NCBI GenBank assembly: GCA_050289625.1
Contig: JBNKGC010000003.1
Span: forward strand, 1-64,000
Direction of reading: 5' to 3'
Length of the DNA stretch: 64,000 nucleotides
Origin: NIC37A-2 sp050289625
GTDB taxonomy: Bacteria > Myxococcota_A > Polyangia > Polyangiales > Polyangiaceae
Shown: one piece after another, positions 8,188 to 16,777 of the stretch
How positions within the stretch are numbered: position 1 is the stretch's first letter
Layout: each line of letters starts with the position of its first letter
Position numbers and translations under genes: made by a program
Notes under the pieces: model-generated
Databases searched by the model: none
The model's input: the letters and a program-made list of their open reading frames with translations, nothing else
Told to the model about the DNA's origin: nothing

Positions 8188-9533
8188 GCTTCGAGGCTCC
8201 CAGTCTGAGATTTGCCGCCCTTGAGGACGTAGTCCTCGAGCTGCTTTCGATACTTGGCGACGAAGGAAAGTGCAGGCTGCGCCGCGCCGTCGCCAAACGC
8301 GCAGATCGTGTTGCCTGTGATGTTGGACGCGATTTCGCTCACCTGATTGAGCTCCTCGATGGAGCCCTCACCTGCGACGATCTTGTCCAGAATTCGCTCG
8401 ATCCAGCCGCAACCTTCGCGGCAGGGAGTGCACTGACCGCAGGACTCGTGCCGGTAAAAACGCATCACGTTCTGCATCGCGAGCACCGGATCCGCATCCT
8501 CGCTCATCACGATGGCGCAGCACGTCCCGAGCATGCTGCCGAAGCCGCGGAACGTGTCCACACCGAGGGGCAAATCCAGGAAGGACTTGCCGTTGTACGG
8601 TTCGAAGCGCGGGTCGCCGGGCACGTTGACGATTTCGTCAGGGAGGTGCACGGGACAGGATGAACCTCCCGGAATCACTCCGAGGAGCTTCTTGTCGCCG
8701 AGGATTCCGCCACCGAGGTCGTAAATCAACTCGCGCAGCGTGAGGCCCACTGCACACTCGTAGACGCCGGGAGTCTTCACGTGGCCACTCACGCCAAAGA
8801 GACGTGCGCCACCGTCGTTCCACTCGTGCAAGGCGCTCACCTTGCTGAATTGGTCGCCTCCGACCGAAAAGACGGTGGGAATGATGGCGATGGTCTCGAC
8901 GTTGTTCACCGTCGAGGGGCAGCCGAAGGCACCCACCTGCGCGGGAAACGGCGGCTTCAAGCGAGGTTCTCCGCGGCGTCCCTCGAGAGAGTTCAAGAGC
9001 GCTGTCTCTTCACCGCAGATGTAGGCGCCTGCACCGGTGTGGACGTAAACCTCGATCTCGTAGTTCTTCCCGAACGGGTTCTTACCGAGGTAGCCCTTCG
9101 CGCGAGCCTCCTCGATGGCGCCCCAGAGGCGGGCCTTCGACAGATGCAGCTCGTCCCGCACGTAGATGTAGGCTGCATGAGCGCCGATGCCGTAGGCACC
9201 GATGATGCAACCCTCGATCAGCGCGTGCGGGTTCCGCTCCATGATGGTGCGGTCCTTGAAGGTACCCGGCTCACCCTCGTCGGCATTGACCACGAGGTAG
9301 CAGGGCTTCTTCGACTCCTTCGGCATGAAGCTCCACTTCGTGCCGCAGTCGAAGCCGGCTCCGCCGCGCCCCCGGATGTGGGCCTTCTTGACTTCGTCGA
9401 CGACGCGCTCGCGGCTCATGATGCCGAGCACCTTGCGAGCACTCTGATACCCGCCGGCCTTCTCGTAGGCGGCCAGGGTGTAGCCGTCGGGCTGGTCGTA
9501 GCTGTGGGAGAGGTAGTTCGTTCGCTTGAGCAT
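8184..9533 (-). CDS. nuoF: NADH-quinone oxidoreductase subunit F (NADH/FMN-binding)
   Basis: The 449-residue peripheral subunit of complex I that binds NADH and FMN and passes electrons to an Fe4S4 cluster. The FMN/NADH glycine-rich loop (HIRGRGGAGFDCGTKW) is at about residues 52-68. The downstream LVVNADEGEPGTFKDR and AYIYVRDEL patches are typical. The cluster ligands lie in ESCGQCTPCREGC near residue 360, with a fourth Cys in NTICAFGDG. Length is normal for the family. It lies 51 bases downstream of nuoE and overlaps nuoJ. Confidence 0.97.
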   Translation of the reverse strand: MLKRTNYLSHSYDQPDGYTLAAYEKAGGYQSARKVLGIMSRERVVDEVKKAHIRGRGGAGFDCGTKWSFMPKESKKPCYLVVNADEGEPGTFKDRTIMERNPHALIEGCIIGAYGIGAHAAYIYVRDELHLSKARLWGAIEEARAKGYLGKNPFGKNYEIEVYVHTGAGAYICGEETALLNSLEGRRGEPRLKPPFPAQVGAFGCPSTVNNVETIAIIPTVFSVGGDQFSKVSALHEWNDGGARLFGVSGHVKTPGVYECAVGLTLRELIYDLGGGILGDKKLLGVIPGGSSCPVHLPDEIVNVPGDPRFEPYNGKSFLDLPLGVDTFRGFGSMLGTCCAIVMSEDADPVLAMQNVMRFYRHESCGQCTPCREGCGWIERILDKIVAGEGSIEELNQVSEIASNITGNTICAFGDGAAQPALSFVAKYRKQLEDYVLKGGKSQTGSLEA

Positions 9534-9584
9534 GGCGGAGGCGTTTCCGTTCCCGGCGAGTCTGGCGACGTCTGGCGAGGAAAA

Positions 9585-10094
9585 TCAGTCGGCGAGGAGA
9601 CCGTCGAGGATGCGGTCGACTTCCTCGGTCGTGAGGTTCTCGTGATAGGTCTTGTCGACCTGCATCATCGGAGCCGTGCCGCACGAGGCGAGACACTCGG
9701 CCGTGCGCAGCGTGATCTTCCCGTCTTTGGTGGTTTCACCCACCTTGACTCCGAGGCGCTTCTCACAGTGCTTGACCAGGCGCTCGCCACCACGCAGCGC
9801 ACACGACAGGGTGTGGCAGACCCAAACCTGGTGCTTCCCCGGCTTTTCGTGATTGAAGAGGTGATAGAACGTCGCGACGCCCTTGACGTGCGCCGTGCTC
9901 AGGTCGAGCCGGTCCGCCACGAACTGGATCACGTCTTCACTGACCCAGTTTTCATTTGCGTCCTGACAGAGGTGCAACACGGGGATGCACGCTGCCATCT
10001 TGTTCGGGTAGCGCGAGAGGATGTTCTCGACCTCCTTCTCGTGCTCCGCGCTCAGGGAAAATCCCATTTCTCTTCTAGCCTTGGGGTCTTTCAT
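9585..10094 (-). CDS. nuoE: NADH-quinone oxidoreductase subunit E (Fe2S2)
   Basis: The 169-residue thioredoxin-like Fe2S2 subunit of complex I, first gene of the minus-strand nuo operon. The N-terminal helical part has the family pattern ILSRYPNKMAACIPVLHLCQ. The four cluster cysteines are visible as two pairs, CHTLSC and CLASC, at about residues 100-105 and 140-144. The operon promoter must lie in the 463-bp gap upstream (10095-10557), shared with the divergent zinc-ribbon gene. NuoE and NuoF form the NADH-oxidising tip together with NuoG, which is not encoded here. Confidence 0.96.
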   Translation of the reverse strand: MKDPKARREMGFSLSAEHEKEVENILSRYPNKMAACIPVLHLCQDANENWVSEDVIQFVADRLDLSTAHVKGVATFYHLFNHEKPGKHQVWVCHTLSCALRGGERLVKHCEKRLGVKVGETTKDGKITLRTAECLASCGTAPMMQVDKTYHENLTTEEVDRILDGLLAD

Positions 10095-10557
10095 CCGCTC
10101 CGTCCGAGCTCTTCGCTTTCAAACCGGTGGGCTCGATTTGGTCTGCGGGAAATTCGAGACGCGCTCTCCGCAGAAAAATCGCTCTTCCCGGCTCGTCGAG
10201 CCTCCTACCCGGGCGGCGGGCGTGGCGAACCGTAGTGACCCGTGAGATAGGGTGTCAAGGGCGCAAAAGCGAGCTGGAAGCGGCGAACGGGACACACCCA
10301 AATCCGCGCAATCTCCGAGCTTTGATGGAAGCCCGGGCTTCCAGGCCGGTCCGGGAGAGGCTCAGGCCGGGTGCAGGAGGGTGGGCCTCGCGGCCTGCAC
10401 GGAAAGGCGATGACTACCACCTCCCACACCCCGGCTGGGCGTTTCGCCCGCCTTGGAGGCGCTGCCGGCCGAGCCTGGCTTCTTGTTTCTGCCACCCCCG
10501 GACGTGTACGCTCGCTGCCGCCGTGTCAGCTCGACCTGAACGAGAGCGGCTGGAGGT
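10095..10557. other. intergenic region, divergent promoters of nuo operon and zinc-ribbon gene
   Basis: No convincing gene on either strand. It must contain both promoters, but I cannot pick out core elements with confidence. The one clear structure is a perfect 18-bp palindrome without spacer at 10326-10343 (TGGAAGCCCGGGCTTCCA). Confidence 0.6.
10326..10343. repeat. perfect 18-bp palindrome
   Basis: TGGAAGCCCGGGCTTCCA has 9-bp arms and no spacer, centred in the nuoE/zinc-ribbon intergenic region. It could be an operator for a dimeric regulator or a chance structure in GC-rich DNA. Confidence 0.5.
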
Positions 10558-11703
10558 ATGCCTGTGTTTTGCCCCAACTGTGGGACCAAGAACGACGAAT
10601 CGGCCAAGCGCTGCCGGCAGTGCGGATTCGACCTGTCCAAGAAAGCGACGCCCAAGTTCAAGGGCACGATGCTGATGTCGAACTCGCCCTTCGCCCAGCA
10701 GGAGCCTCCCGCGGCCGCTCCGAAAAAGCCGGCGGATGCCCTGAAGGGGACGATGGTCGGCGTCGCGCCACCGAAGGCTGGTGCGGCTCCCACTCCACCT
10801 GAGGCGAGCCCCGCAGCGCCCGCCACGGGGGGAACTGCTGCTCCCAAACCAGCTCCGAAGCTCAAGGGTACGATGATCGGGGTCGCCCCGCCGGCCATCG
10901 GAGGCGCCGCGGCGGGACCCAGCGCAAAGCCAGCAGCAGCTGAGCCACCCAAGAAGGCAATGCCTTCGAAGCTCAAGGGCACGATGATCGGAGTCGCCCC
11001 ACCGGCCATTCGAGGCGCTGCGCCAGTGAAACCTGACGCCGGCGCGACCCCGGCCGAGCCCACTCCGGCCACACCGGCTCCCGAGGCTCCACGACCCACG
11101 GAGGCGATGCCCGCCCAGCCGGACATCGCGCACGATGCCACGCAGGCCGTGCCGTCCTTCACCCCGGACATGGTCGGGGGTGCGGGTGCACGTGGCCTCG
11201 GCGAGACCATGGTCTCGGGAACGGACGCGTCGGCCAGCGAAGTTCCGGACCTGAGCGATACGATCCCCCCCGAGGCGCCGGCCGCGCCCGCGGCAGCTCC
11301 CGAGCCGGCACTCGCCCGCCCCGCGACCGCCGAGGTGGTGCCAGCTCCTACGGCAGGCGCGCTAGCTCATGGCCCCGTGGGGACGAGCCGCAATCCGGTT
11401 CTGACCCTGCTCCTCAGCATGGTCTGCTTCGTGTACGCCCTCATCGCGCTCTTCTCCATGCTGGGAGAGCTGCGCGAGTTCAGGCGAAAGAACGACATCA
11501 GCTTTCTGCTGTTTCTGATCCCGATCATCAACCTCATCGAGGTTCTGAAGCTTCCGGAGAAGGTCGCTGATGCGCAGCGCATGGCGGGGATTCAGAACCC
11601 GCAGGTCGCTCACCCCATCCTCTACCTCTTCTTCTGGGCGTACTTCCTACCGACCGATCTGAACCAGACCTGGGACGCGGCCCGCCGCAGCAGCGGCGAA
11701 TGA
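10558..11703 (+). CDS. zinc-ribbon protein with repeated KGTM-GVAPP motifs and DUF4234-like membrane domain
   Basis: A 381-residue protein in three parts. Residues 5-22 form a zinc ribbon with two CxxC pairs (CPNC and CRQC). Residues about 30-270 are an Ala/Pro-rich disordered linker carrying a short motif at near-regular intervals: KFKGTMLMS, LKGTMVGVAPP, LKGTMIGVAPP twice, and a divergent GETMVSG. The C-terminal 110 residues have two or three hydrophobic segments and end in LFFWAYFLPTDLNQTWDAA, resembling DUF4234 membrane proteins. The repeated Thr-Met sites could be phospho-threonine docking sites for FHA domains; that is inference. The downstream DUF2752 gene overlaps by four bases. A GGAGGT lies unusually close to the ATG. 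Confidence 0.85.
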   Translation: MPVFCPNCGTKNDESAKRCRQCGFDLSKKATPKFKGTMLMSNSPFAQQEPPAAAPKKPADALKGTMVGVAPPKAGAAPTPPEASPAAPATGGTAAPKPAPKLKGTMIGVAPPAIGGAAAGPSAKPAAAEPPKKAMPSKLKGTMIGVAPPAIRGAAPVKPDAGATPAEPTPATPAPEAPRPTEAMPAQPDIAHDATQAVPSFTPDMVGGAGARGLGETMVSGTDASASEVPDLSDTIPPEAPAAPAAAPEPALARPATAEVVPAPTAGALAHGPVGTSRNPVLTLLLSMVCFVYALIALFSMLGELREFRRKNDISFLLFLIPIINLIEVLKLPEKVADAQRMAGIQNPQVAHPILYLFFWAYFLPTDLNQTWDAARRSSGE

Positions 11704-12203
11704 ATCTGCGCCTCGGGTTCGGCCGCTTTCGCGCCCGTCACGCCGCGAACACCGTCCTGGTGTTCGCGGCGTTCGCGCTTTTGATCGCGGTGCAGGCGCC
11801 CATCTGTCCGTCGGCGGGCTTTTTTGGAGTGCCCTGCCCCGGATGCGGTCTGACCCGAGCCACCCTGGCCTGGCTGTCGGGTGATGCGACGCGCGCCTTC
11901 CATCTGCATCCCCTCGTCTTCGTGATCGCCCCGGTCTACGTGAGCCTCATTGCCAGTGCAGTATGGGCCTATGTGCGAATGCCCGCGCCCGAGAAGAGCG
12001 CCCTCGAGCCTCCCGACTCCCATCGAGAACGCCGACGCCGAAAGCACAGCGCCGCCCTCTCCTTTCTCGGGGGTGCGCTCATCGTGGCGCTTTTGGGTGT
12101 GTGGGTCGCTCGCTTTTTCGGCGCGTGGGGCGGCCCTGTCTCGGTAACGACCTACACTGAGTGGTGGAGCGGCGCACAGCACGAAGCCAACCACCAGCCC
12201 TGA
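11700..12203 (+). CDS. DUF2752 family membrane protein
   Basis: A 167-residue protein with three hydrophobic segments. It carries the DUF2752 signature PCPGCGLTRA near residues 43-52, followed by the usual short helix and a His-containing stretch (FHLHPLVFVIAP). The charged middle section (about residues 95-120) is longer than usual for this small family. ATG overlaps the stop of the zinc-ribbon gene (ATGA), so both are one transcription unit. DUF2752 proteins have no settled biochemical role. The paired cysteines suggest metal binding or a redox site, but this is not shown. Confidence 0.88.
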   Translation: MNLRLGFGRFRARHAANTVLVFAAFALLIAVQAPICPSAGFFGVPCPGCGLTRATLAWLSGDATRAFHLHPLVFVIAPVYVSLIASAVWAYVRMPAPEKSALEPPDSHRERRRRKHSAALSFLGGALIVALLGVWVARFFGAWGGPVSVTTYTEWWSGAQHEANHQP

Positions 12204-12322
12204 GGTCGTGCGGCGTCTCTCGAGACGAGCGGAGCACCCGGGGGACAGCCGTGGGCTCGAACGACAACCCCCGCGCGACGAGAGGCGAACCTCTCTTCGT
12301 GCGGGGTGTGGACCGCGTGGGG

Positions 12323-14137
12323 TCAGATGGACTCGAGGAAGGCCACGAGGTCGTCGACCTGTTCCTCGGTCAGGTGTGAGGTGACCCCATGCTCGTCGCC
12401 GCCGCCGCAAGCGCCGAACCGCGCAGCCAGGGTCGTAGCACAACCATCGTGCATGAACGGCGGGCGAGCCGAAATCCCCACGAGCGGCGGCGTGAAGAAC
12501 GTGCCCCCGGTCCCGACGTCGTGAGCCACGTTGTCGGTGTAAAGCGTTCCGCCATGGCAGCTCGAACAGCCCACTTCATCACTCGTGAACAAGTCACGAC
12601 CCCGCTTGATGCTCTCGGGGTCGCCCAACGAGCTCACGCTCGCTGCCGGCACCTCGTCCAACCAACCGAGCAGCGCATCGACATGCTTGTCGTCGGGGAC
12701 TTCGAAGAGACCCATGCGCCCCACCATCACCTCGTCGACCAGTGAGCGGAACGTGGGGAGCTCGCCATCCCAGTGGAACGGCGCGATTGCACTGATCCCG
12801 CCTTCGAGGGACTGGGAACGGCGCATCCCGATCTCACCGAAGACCCACGTGTGCCCATCGTCGGATCCTTCCGGGTGGCACGAAGCGCAAGCGATGCCAT
12901 TTCCGGTGTTCATGTGGAACAAGCGGTTGCCGGTGCTCGAGTGGGACTCGTCGCTGAGGACGATCGCTTCCCCCATGACGCGAAGCGTGGCGGGCTGGCG
13001 CGACTGCGTGACAACCTGACCCGACGGCGTCACCGCGACCGCAACCGGCGGCGCTTCGTCGGGCTCACTCCCGAAGCTGCATCCGGAGACGTCTTCGGCT
13101 TCCGCCTCGATATCGGTAATCGCGACGGTTTCTGCAGGTTGGGGTCCCATGGCGTTTCCGGGCGTGACGGTCACGAGTTGATTGTCACCGAGAAGAGCCA
13201 TGTCCATCGCACCGGCCCTGCCCCGAAAAACCGTCTGATTCGTGGTCTGAGGGGCAAAGCCGACGACCGCGGGCGGAGCCGCCGCATCTTCGCCACTACC
13301 CTCCGCCTCACCTTCGTCCTCGGGGCCCAAATCGATGACGCTGGCAACTGGGGTGCTGATCGACGATTCGCAGCCGGCCCCGTACCCCTGACCAGCCGTC
13401 GACACAGGGGTCGTCACCGAATCCTGGTGAAGCATCACCAGGCGACCATCACTGCGAAGCTCGGAGCTCCAGGCAACGCTCGGAGCCGTGAAGTCTTGCG
13501 CGAAGGGAACCCCACGCGCCGTCACCCGCCCCGCAGAGTCGAGCACCAGGACCTCGGCGCTCCGAAAGCGGGTGACGACCAAACCAGCCCCGCGCACGTG
13601 CACGTCTCTGAGGTCGCTGTCGAGGCGCAGGCGCCGTTGCTCTTCACCCGTGGCCGCGTCGAGGGAGAGCAGATCGCCGCCACGGCAGGCCACGTGCAGC
13701 GTCGCGCCATCCTCCGACAAGGCGAGGCCACGAGGCGAGTCGCACACGGAAAACGTGTCGGCAACGTCCTGAGCCTGGAGATCCACGACGAGGACTTGCC
13801 CTCCCCGTCGAGCAGCGACGAACGCGCGGCCGTCATCCGCCAAAACGCGCCCGAGCTCCAGTTCCTCGCCGACGGGAACCTTCGTCACCGCACGGCTCGG
13901 CAAATCCACGAGGTAGACCATTCCACGATCTGGATCGGCCGCCACGGCGGTCGTTCCGTCGGGAGTGACGTCGAGCGTTCCCCCGAAGAGGGGCGCCGCC
14001 GAAGACGTCTTCACCTCACCGTTGACGCTGGAAAACGGGTCACGCGCCGAATCCGGCATGACTTCGTCACCCGGGTCCTCGAAGGACGAGCAACCCAGGG
14101 CCAAGACGGCCATGCAACCCACGGTCTTACGGAACAT
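12323..14137 (-). CDS. beta-propeller/di-heme cytochrome c lipoprotein
   Basis: A 604-residue exported lipoprotein. ATG at 14137 is chosen because it is preceded by GGGAGGGAAG and gives a signal peptide ending in LALGC. Residues about 45-390 read as a YVTN-type beta-propeller (repeated patterns such as TTAVAADPDRGMVYLVDL and RGLALSEDGATLHVAC). The C-terminal 200 residues contain two heme c sites, CASCH and CSSCH, and an FMHDG stretch as in MauG/cytochrome c peroxidase relatives. Such proteins usually act as periplasmic or surface redox enzymes, so a peroxidase-like or substrate-oxidising role is likely but unproven. The unknown lipoprotein gene lies just upstream on the same strand. Confidence 0.85.
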   Translation of the reverse strand: MFRKTVGCMAVLALGCSSFEDPGDEVMPDSARDPFSSVNGEVKTSSAAPLFGGTLDVTPDGTTAVAADPDRGMVYLVDLPSRAVTKVPVGEELELGRVLADDGRAFVAARRGGQVLVVDLQAQDVADTFSVCDSPRGLALSEDGATLHVACRGGDLLSLDAATGEEQRRLRLDSDLRDVHVRGAGLVVTRFRSAEVLVLDSAGRVTARGVPFAQDFTAPSVAWSSELRSDGRLVMLHQDSVTTPVSTAGQGYGAGCESSISTPVASVIDLGPEDEGEAEGSGEDAAAPPAVVGFAPQTTNQTVFRGRAGAMDMALLGDNQLVTVTPGNAMGPQPAETVAITDIEAEAEDVSGCSFGSEPDEAPPVAVAVTPSGQVVTQSRQPATLRVMGEAIVLSDESHSSTGNRLFHMNTGNGIACASCHPEGSDDGHTWVFGEIGMRRSQSLEGGISAIAPFHWDGELPTFRSLVDEVMVGRMGLFEVPDDKHVDALLGWLDEVPAASVSSLGDPESIKRGRDLFTSDEVGCSSCHGGTLYTDNVAHDVGTGGTFFTPPLVGISARPPFMHDGCATTLAARFGACGGGDEHGVTSHLTEEQVDDLVAFLESI

Positions 14138-14247
14138 CTGCTTCCCTCCCCGGCCACGGCGGGCCGCTCTTCCAAGATGGTCGCGCTGCGGATTCGCTTC
14201 ACCCGAGCTCGCGATATCGTTGCTTCGATCTGCTTCGAAAGTCGTCA

Positions 14248-15408
14248 TCAGGAGCCTTCTTCCTCGGCGGGCACCACCGTCACGGGATCGGACACCGTGG
14301 CCGCGCTGCGCAGGACATCGACGAGCCCGGCGAGGTTCTGCACACTGGGCACGTAGGCCTCGTTCGGATAGGCGAGCGAGTTGAAATACGCTTCGCGCAC
14401 GTTAGTCGGCACCTTCTCGGGCGACGCCGCCTGCCACGTGCACATGACCTCGTCGTCGAAGGTCGCAGCGATCGTGGAGTCGCTGCAGGTCCGCACCAAC
14501 TCGAGGTACGCCGCCAGATCGTCGGAGGCTGCGAGCAGGCTGCTGGCTCCAGTCTCCGTACCGAGCGACCATTCGGCGACCATGCTCTCGTTGCCGACGA
14601 TGAACTCCCGATAGCCTTCGCGCGGCTCGTCGGGCACCTCGATCTCACAGGACGGCCCCCCGGAGGCCGCATCCCTCAGGAAGAACAGAGCGCCAATCCG
14701 ATGCGGCTCGTCCAAGACGTCCTCCATCGGAACGAAGGCTCCACTCGCGTCCACGACGCTGAGCGCGTCGCCCCAAAACAGGGCGACCCATGCCTCCTCA
14801 GCGAGCACGATCCGCACGAGCTCCCCTCCGGGATCCGTTGCACCGCTTGCCCAACGGCTGCCCCACGGGTTCGACCACGCGGACACGGGGCTCACGAAGA
14901 GCTCGTGGCTCAGGAACTTGGCGATCCGTTGGCCCTCGGTTCCCGGCTCCTCGACCGCGGTGCTTCCCGCGGCGCCGAGCTCCGGTCCCCCATTCCAAGG
15001 TGCGAGGGGAGCGGCGAAGTAGTCGAGAGCCTCGAAGACGAAGCCGCGCCCACTGGACCCGGCCGCCAGGGAGCGCTCACTTCGCATCACCTCCGCTTGC
15101 TCCGCCGTCACCCAGGCGTAGAGCACCCGCGGCGCGGGGCTCATGCCCCGGACCTGATCCGCATCGAACAGGGGGGCATCACTGGACTGGGCAAACCAGC
15201 AGGTGCTGCTCCCTCCGACCGCGACCCCCTCCGACCCTCCGGCGGGGAACCCGGGTCCGACCACGGAGGTCCCCCCCCCCGGAAAGCCAACCCCCCCCGA
15301 GGAAGAGGCCGCGTCGTCGTCCGACGCGAAGGCACTGCAGCCGAGGGCAATCGCCAAGCTCGCTGCGCCCATCCACCCTCTGAAAACCGCCGAACGCGCT
15401 CGCGTCAT
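14248..15408 (-). CDS. lipoprotein of unknown function with Gly-rich N-terminal linker
   Basis: About 386 residues from ATG 15408. A GTG at 15462 in the same frame is an alternative that would lengthen the signal peptide. The signal ends in a lipobox AIALGC. The mature N-terminus is a Gly/Ser-rich linker whose codons create poly-C runs of 10 and 8 bases on the plus strand (15271-15280, 15291-15298). The rest has scattered cysteines and aromatic residues, and I recognise no domain. It sits 110 bp upstream of the beta-propeller/di-heme cytochrome gene on the same strand, so it may be a partner protein in the same operon. Confidence 0.7.
   Translation of the reverse strand: MTRARSAVFRGWMGAASLAIALGCSAFASDDDAASSSGGVGFPGGGTSVVGPGFPAGGSEGVAVGGSSTCWFAQSSDAPLFDADQVRGMSPAPRVLYAWVTAEQAEVMRSERSLAAGSSGRGFVFEALDYFAAPLAPWNGGPELGAAGSTAVEEPGTEGQRIAKFLSHELFVSPVSAWSNPWGSRWASGATDPGGELVRIVLAEEAWVALFWGDALSVVDASGAFVPMEDVLDEPHRIGALFFLRDAASGGPSCEIEVPDEPREGYREFIVGNESMVAEWSLGTETGASSLLAASDDLAAYLELVRTCSDSTIAATFDDEVMCTWQAASPEKVPTNVREAYFNSLAYPNEAYVPSVQNLAGLVDVLRSAATVSDPVTVVPAEEEGS
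15271..15298. repeat. two poly-C tracts (10 and 8) inside a lipoprotein gene
   Basis: Runs of ten and eight C residues separated by GGAAAGCCAA. They encode Gly in the linker just after the signal peptide of the minus-strand lipoprotein. Slippage in either run would shift the frame early in the gene. Confidence 0.6.
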
Positions 15409-15656
15409 CCAGCCAGAGCTAGCACGGCCCGGGTGCCTCGACAGGTGTGTATTGCCCGCCACACCCCCTACGGACCTTGGGGAGCTCCTTTCGGCTCATC
15501 ACCGCTTTTCCCGTGCGATTCTCGCTGGGTGCCGAGCCCGGTCGCGCAACCCTGCCCCAGGACAGACGACTCGGTCTCCGCGGAGCCGCGGGGGTGCGCG
15601 CCGCCAGGACCCGCACGAGTGCACCAGGAGTCAGTTCGAAAACGGGCGTTTTGTTC

Positions 15657-16760
15657 TCAAACGTTGAAGCGGAAGTGAATCACGTCGCCGTCGCGGACGA
15701 CGTACTCCTTCCCTTCGATCGCCATCTTTCCCGCCTCCTTGCACTTCGCTTCACTGCCCAGGGCGACCAGATCTTCCCACCAGATGACTTCGGCCTTGAT
15801 GAACCCGCGCTCGAAGTCCGTGTGGATGACACCTGCGGCTTGCGGCGCAGTCGCGCCCTTGCGCACGGTCCAAGCGCGGCACTCCTTTTCCCCGGCGGTG
15901 AGGAAGGTGATCAAACCGAGCAGCTCGTACCCGGTCTGAATCACGTGATTGAGACCGGGCTCGTCGAGGCCCGCTTCGGCGAGAAAGTCGGGGCGGTCTT
16001 CTGGCTCGAGCTCGGCGATCTGCTCCTCGAGTGCGGCGCAGATCGCGACCACGCGGGCGCCTTCTGCTTCCGCATGTGCGGCGAGCGCCTGGTAGTGCTC
16101 GTTGTCCTCGAGGTGGCCGAGAGAGGTCTCGTCGACGTTGGCCACGTAGAAGGTGGGTTTGATCGTGAGCAGCTGCAGGTCGCGTACGATCTTCTCTTCC
16201 TTCTCGTCGGTGAGCTCGAAGGACCGTGCAGTCCTTCCTTCGTCCAAGTGGGCGGAGAGTCGTTCGCACAGGCCGACGGCGACTCGCTCGAGCGCGTCAC
16301 CGCTTTTGCTCTGCTTGCGCGCCTTGTCCAGACGCTTGTTCACCGTCTCCAGATCCTTGAGGCAGAGCTCGGTGTCGATGGTCGCCACGTCGGCCACGGG
16401 ATTCACCCGCCCATCCACGTGGGTCACGTTTTCGTCGGTGAAGCAGCGCACGACGTGGGCAATCGCATCCACCTCCCGGATGTGGGACAGGAACTGATTG
16501 CCGAGACCCTCACCTTTGGAAGCCCCCCGAACCAGACCCGCGATGTCGACGAAGCGGATCGACGTGGGCACGACGCTTTGGGTCTTGCAGACCGCCGAGA
16601 GCTTCTCGAGCCGCGGATCCGGGACGGGCACGACGCCGACGTTCGGCTCGATGGTGCAGAACGGAAAGTTCTGCGCCTCTGCCCTCGCATTGGAGAGCGA
16701 GTTGAAGAGAGTGCTCTTCCCGACGTTGGGAAGGCCGACGACTCCGCACGAAAAACCCAT
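15657..16760 (-). CDS. ychF: redox-regulated ATPase/GTPase YchF (Obg family)
   Basis: A 367-residue cytosolic P-loop NTPase of the Obg/YchF family, which binds ribosomes and prefers ATP. The N-terminus has the G1 loop GLPNVGKSTLFN, followed by RFVDIAGLVRGASKGEGLGN (G3). A coiled-coil helical hairpin insert lies at about residues 130-200. The C-terminal TGS-like domain is recognised from GVIHTDFERGFIKAEVI and VRDGDVIHFRFNV. Length matches the family's usual 363-ish residues. It follows the amidotransferase gene by 17 bases on the same strand. Confidence 0.97.
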   Translation of the reverse strand: MGFSCGVVGLPNVGKSTLFNSLSNARAEAQNFPFCTIEPNVGVVPVPDPRLEKLSAVCKTQSVVPTSIRFVDIAGLVRGASKGEGLGNQFLSHIREVDAIAHVVRCFTDENVTHVDGRVNPVADVATIDTELCLKDLETVNKRLDKARKQSKSGDALERVAVGLCERLSAHLDEGRTARSFELTDEKEEKIVRDLQLLTIKPTFYVANVDETSLGHLEDNEHYQALAAHAEAEGARVVAICAALEEQIAELEPEDRPDFLAEAGLDEPGLNHVIQTGYELLGLITFLTAGEKECRAWTVRKGATAPQAAGVIHTDFERGFIKAEVIWWEDLVALGSEAKCKEAGKMAIEGKEYVVRDGDVIHFRFNV

Positions 16761-16777
16761 GGCGCGGGGCTCTTAGC

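Noticed and set aside
8781..10235. 484-codon plus-strand frame over nuoF and nuoE
   Set aside because: Antisense to two secure genes with full catalytic motifs.
12161..12379. 72-codon plus-strand frame after the DUF2752 gene
   Set aside because: Low-complexity and overlaps the cytochrome gene end; no ribosome-binding site.
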